15,812 bases of DNA from an uncultured Spirochaetales bacterium (GTDB lineage: Bacteria > Spirochaetota > Spirochaetia > Sphaerochaetales > Sphaerochaetaceae). The stretch lies in NCBI GenBank assembly GCA_937902565.1, contig CALFMX010000201.1, positions 1 through 15,812 of the forward strand, in the 5' to 3' direction. Numbering within the stretch: the stretch's first letter is position 1; the number at the start of each line of letters is the position of its first letter. A program made the position numbers and the translations under genes. The notes below the pieces were generated by a model that was given only the letters and a program-made list of their open reading frames with translations, did no database searches and was not told the DNA's origin. Positions 13,568 to 15,812 of this stretch are shown here, one piece after another.

Positions 13568-14506
13568 ATGAGCGACGAGCACTCCCATATCCACATCTCT
13601 GCTGTAGGCTCCTATGTGAGCGAACGCGTGGTCACCAACAGTGAGCTTGCATCCCTCGTCGACACGAGTGATGAGTGGATCTACTCCCATACCGGGATCA
13701 GGGAGCGACGATGGGCTGAAGGCGAAACAACCTTCACAATGGCCTATTTTGCTGTTCAGGACCTTCTAAAGAGATACTCTATCCATATTGACGCCATCGT
13801 TTGTGCAACGGCCTCCCCTGACTATCCTGGTTTCCCATCAGTTGCCTCACAGCTCTCAGAGCGCCTCGGGAGTCGAGGCCCCGCCTTGGATGTCAGTGCC
13901 GGCTGCACCGGATTCATCTACGCGCTGGAGGTTGGGCGGTCGATGATCAGCAGCGGCCTTGCCACCAACGCACTGGTTGTCGGATCTGAAAAGCTCTCCC
14001 CCCTCCTCGATATGGAAGATCGTAGCACCTGCGTCCTCTTCGGCGATGGTGCGGCCGCACTCCTCCTCGAGCGAAGCGAGGAGGCACGGTGGCTCAAGAG
14101 CTACATCAAGAGCGAAGGGGGCGGCGCCTCCTCGCTTGCCATCGACCCGCTAAGGCGGGCCATCATGATGGACGGACGCTCAGTCTATACCTTTGCAGTC
14201 TCTGCCATTGCCGAGACGATCGATGCGCTCCTTGAACGCAACAACCTCACCATCTCAGCGATCGATTGGATCGTCCCCCACCAGGCAAACCAGCGCATCA
14301 TCGCCGCCTGTGCCAAGCGCTATGCGATCGCAGAGGAGAAGTTCTATATGAACATCGAACGCTACGCCAATACCTCGGCCGCCTCGATCCCTCTCGCCCT
14401 GGCAGAGATGGAACGAAGCGGACTCCTTCAAAGCGGGCAGAAGATCATCCTCGTCGGCTTTGGAGCCGGCCTCACCTACGGAGGGACCGTGCTGGTATGG
14501 AAATAA
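13568..14506 (+). CDS. fabH: 3-oxoacyl-ACP synthase III
   Basis: Starts fatty-acid synthesis by condensing acetyl-CoA (or a branched acyl-CoA) with malonyl-ACP. At 312 residues it is normal length. The catalytic triad is present: C113 in DVSAGCTGFIYAL, H238 in VPHQANQRII, and N268 in YANTSAASIPLAL. The substrate-site segment TSDEWIYSHTGIRER (33-47) is also typical. The ATG at 13568 is the only start that fits; it lies six to seven bases after a candidate -10. The fabD start lies ten bases inside its 3' end (14497-14506). It heads the fabHDG operon, divergent from accBCDA. Acyl-CoA chain preference cannot be told from what is visible. Confidence 0.95.
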   Translation: MSDEHSHIHISAVGSYVSERVVTNSELASLVDTSDEWIYSHTGIRERRWAEGETTFTMAYFAVQDLLKRYSIHIDAIVCATASPDYPGFPSVASQLSERLGSRGPALDVSAGCTGFIYALEVGRSMISSGLATNALVVGSEKLSPLLDMEDRSTCVLFGDGAAALLLERSEEARWLKSYIKSEGGGASSLAIDPLRRAIMMDGRSVYTFAVSAIAETIDALLERNNLTISAIDWIVPHQANQRIIAACAKRYAIAEEKFYMNIERYANTSAASIPLALAEMERSGLLQSGQKIILVGFGAGLTYGGTVLVWK

Positions 14507-15429
14507 TCGCCCTCTACCCCGGACAGGGGTCACAGCAGCGAGGCATGGGCCTCTCACTCTACGAGGCGAGTGAGAGGGTGCGCACCCTCTTCAAGGAGGT
14601 CAGCGAGATTGCAGAGCGCGATATGTACACCCTCCTCTCAGAGGGCAGCGACGGCGACCTGACGACGTACGCCCAGCTCGCCATCACGCTGGTCAATCGC
14701 AGTGCCCACCTGCGCCTCAGCGAGCTGGGCACCACTATCCGTGTCCACGCAGGCTTCAGCCTCGGTGAGCTCAGTGCCTACGCCGCTGCTTCCATCCTTG
14801 ACGATGCCACCCTCTTCCAGATCATCCTCACCCGCATGGCCATGATGGAGACGCTGAGTGCAAAGGCGCGTGATACGCACGGCGAGTTGGTCATGGCAGC
14901 AGCCATCGGCCTCGACTACCCTGCCATCGAGGCGGTCTTGGAAGGGGAACGAATCGCAGACCTCTGGCCCGCCAATGACAACGCGCCCCTGCAGGTGGTG
15001 CTTTCAGGCACCCGCTCTAGCCTCGAGCGGGCCCGCCAGCCCCTCTTTCAAGCCGGGGTACGCCGCCTCATACCACTGAAGGTATCAGGGCCCTTCCACA
15101 CCCCGTTCATGGAGGAGGCGACCGCCCCCTTCGCCCGCTATCTGGAGGGCCTCCCCTTCTCTGCGCCCAAGGAACCGGTCTACAGCTCCATCGATGGGCA
15201 TCTGGTGAAGACCGCCCATCAGGCGCGGGCCAACCTGGCAAGCCAACTGGCCAGACCGGTTCGGTGGACACAGCTCATGCGGGAGCTGGCAGTACACACC
15301 ACCCCCTTTGCCGAGGTCGGCCATGGAACAGTCCTGTGCGGGCTGTGCAAGAGCAACAACACACCACGGGCATGCGTGAGCCTCTCAAGTGAAGAGGCCA
15401 TCGCAGACGCCATGAAGGACACGCCATGA
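14497..15429 (+). CDS. fabD: Malonyl-CoA:ACP transacylase
   Basis: Transfers malonyl from CoA to acyl carrier protein, supplying extender units to FabH and later condensing enzymes. 310 residues. Seen: LYPGQGSQ at the N-terminus (oxyanion glutamine Q10), nucleophile S88 in GFSLGE (86-91), R113 for the malonyl carboxylate in LTRMAMME, and catalytic H201 in SGPFHTPFME. The nucleophile elbow has F where E. coli FabD has H (GHSLGE), a variation that leaves the catalytic residues intact. The frame stays open upstream within fabH, but the ATG at 14497 is chosen because the family motif begins six residues later; GGAGGG lies about eleven bases before it. It ends in ATGA shared with fabG. Confidence 0.95.
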   Translation: MEIIALYPGQGSQQRGMGLSLYEASERVRTLFKEVSEIAERDMYTLLSEGSDGDLTTYAQLAITLVNRSAHLRLSELGTTIRVHAGFSLGELSAYAAASILDDATLFQIILTRMAMMETLSAKARDTHGELVMAAAIGLDYPAIEAVLEGERIADLWPANDNAPLQVVLSGTRSSLERARQPLFQAGVRRLIPLKVSGPFHTPFMEEATAPFARYLEGLPFSAPKEPVYSSIDGHLVKTAHQARANLASQLARPVRWTQLMRELAVHTTPFAEVGHGTVLCGLCKSNNTPRACVSLSSEEAIADAMKDTP

Positions 15430-15812
15430 ATACAAAGAACGCAATCGTGACCGGAGCCTCCCGGGGGATCGGGCTTGCCATAGCCGAGACCCTCATCAGC
15501 GAGGGGTATACGGTCTACTCGCTCGCCCGTACCACGGGCAACAGTAGAGCAATCCACATTGAGTGTGATCTCACCGATCGCCAAAGCGTCGAAAACGCAC
15601 TCGCGCGTGTAGTCGATGAGGCGGAGACGATCGAGGTGTTGGTCAACAACGCCGGTATCACCCGCGATGGCCTCATCATGCGCATGAGAGACGAGGCGTG
15701 GGACAGCGTGATCAGTGCAAATCTCACGTCGGTCTTTCTCACTTGCAGGCGGATCAGCCGCCTCATGGCCAGAGAGAGGCGGGGCGTGATCATCAACATC
15801 GCCAGCGTGGTG
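15426..15812 (+). CDS. fabG: 3-oxoacyl-ACP reductase, partial (cut by window end)
   Basis: NADPH-dependent reduction of 3-oxoacyl-ACP to 3-hydroxyacyl-ACP. The first 129 codons of a family usually near 245 residues are present. Seen: the Rossmann motif TGASRGIG (residues 9-16), the acidic segment IHIECDLTD, VNNAGITRDGLIMRM, and SANLTSVFLTCRRIS; the sequence ends at IINIASVV, just where the catalytic serine begins to appear. The catalytic Tyr-x3-Lys lies beyond the window. The ATG overlaps the fabD stop (ATGA, 15426-15429), and AAGGA lies eight bases upstream within fabD, so translation is coupled. An acpP gene is expected nearby downstream but is not seen. Confidence 0.93.
   Translation, partial: MNTKNAIVTGASRGIGLAIAETLISEGYTVYSLARTTGNSRAIHIECDLTDRQSVENALARVVDEAETIEVLVNNAGITRDGLIMRMRDEAWDSVISANLTSVFLTCRRISRLMARERRGVIINIASVV

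Noticed and set aside
1..15812. tRNA, rRNA, CRISPR array, insertion sequence or riboswitch
   Set aside because: No cloverleaf-like sequence, regularly spaced repeats, transposase motifs or long structured leader was seen on reading both strands; structured RNAs could not be tested by computation.

Overview
The window is a compact, GC-rich piece of a bacterial chromosome of fermentative, anaerobe-like character, coding on both strands with no gene-free stretch over about 180 bases. A Na+-translocating decarboxylase beta subunit, a short Ni-type glyoxalase I, an AraM/EgsA-type glycerol-1-phosphate dehydrogenase and a MepRA-like marR/MATE pair fit a spirochaete (Sphaerochaeta-like) or a Firmicute. 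This assignment is an inference and I would not press it.

Layout. Bases 1 to about 264 look foreign: G+C is near 70% by hand count, against about 58% in bases 301-540, and they encode the tail of a DUF1800-like protein plus the first codons of another gene. They are fused in frame to a truncated oadB-type gene (to 1362, minus). Next come a divergent AraC-type regulator (1541-2401, plus), a SulP anion transporter with STAS domain (2394-4019, minus), a translationally coupled metallo-hydrolase/glyoxalase I pair (4098-5152, minus), and AraM/EgsA (5330-6604, minus). These are followed by an SGNH hydrolase (6751-7395, plus), a HAD phosphatase (7363-8226, minus), a marR-MATE operon (8321-10115, plus), the acetyl-CoA carboxylase operon accB-accC-accD-accA (10112-13447, minus), and the divergent fabH-fabD-fabG operon (13568 to the window end, plus).

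Functional logic. The right third is a fatty-acid synthesis locus. Acetyl-CoA carboxylase makes malonyl-CoA, FabD loads it onto ACP, FabH starts the chain, and FabG performs the first reduction. The two operons diverge from a 120-base region where both -35 boxes lie in one perfect 14-bp palindrome. As written, accB is broken: it has a frameshift and lacks the first part of its biotinyl domain.

Recurring themes. (1) Seven first genes have a sigma70-like promoter whose -10 box ends 6-9 bases before the ATG and have no Shine-Dalgarno sequence, while genes inside operons do have one. This predicts leaderless transcripts. (2) All three convergent gene pairs overlap at their 3' ends (8, 33 and 4 bases), two of them sharing one palindrome that gives both stop codons. 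No T-tracted intrinsic terminator was found. (3) Two sequence anomalies, the oadB fusion and the accB deletion, may be assembly faults or real rearrangements.
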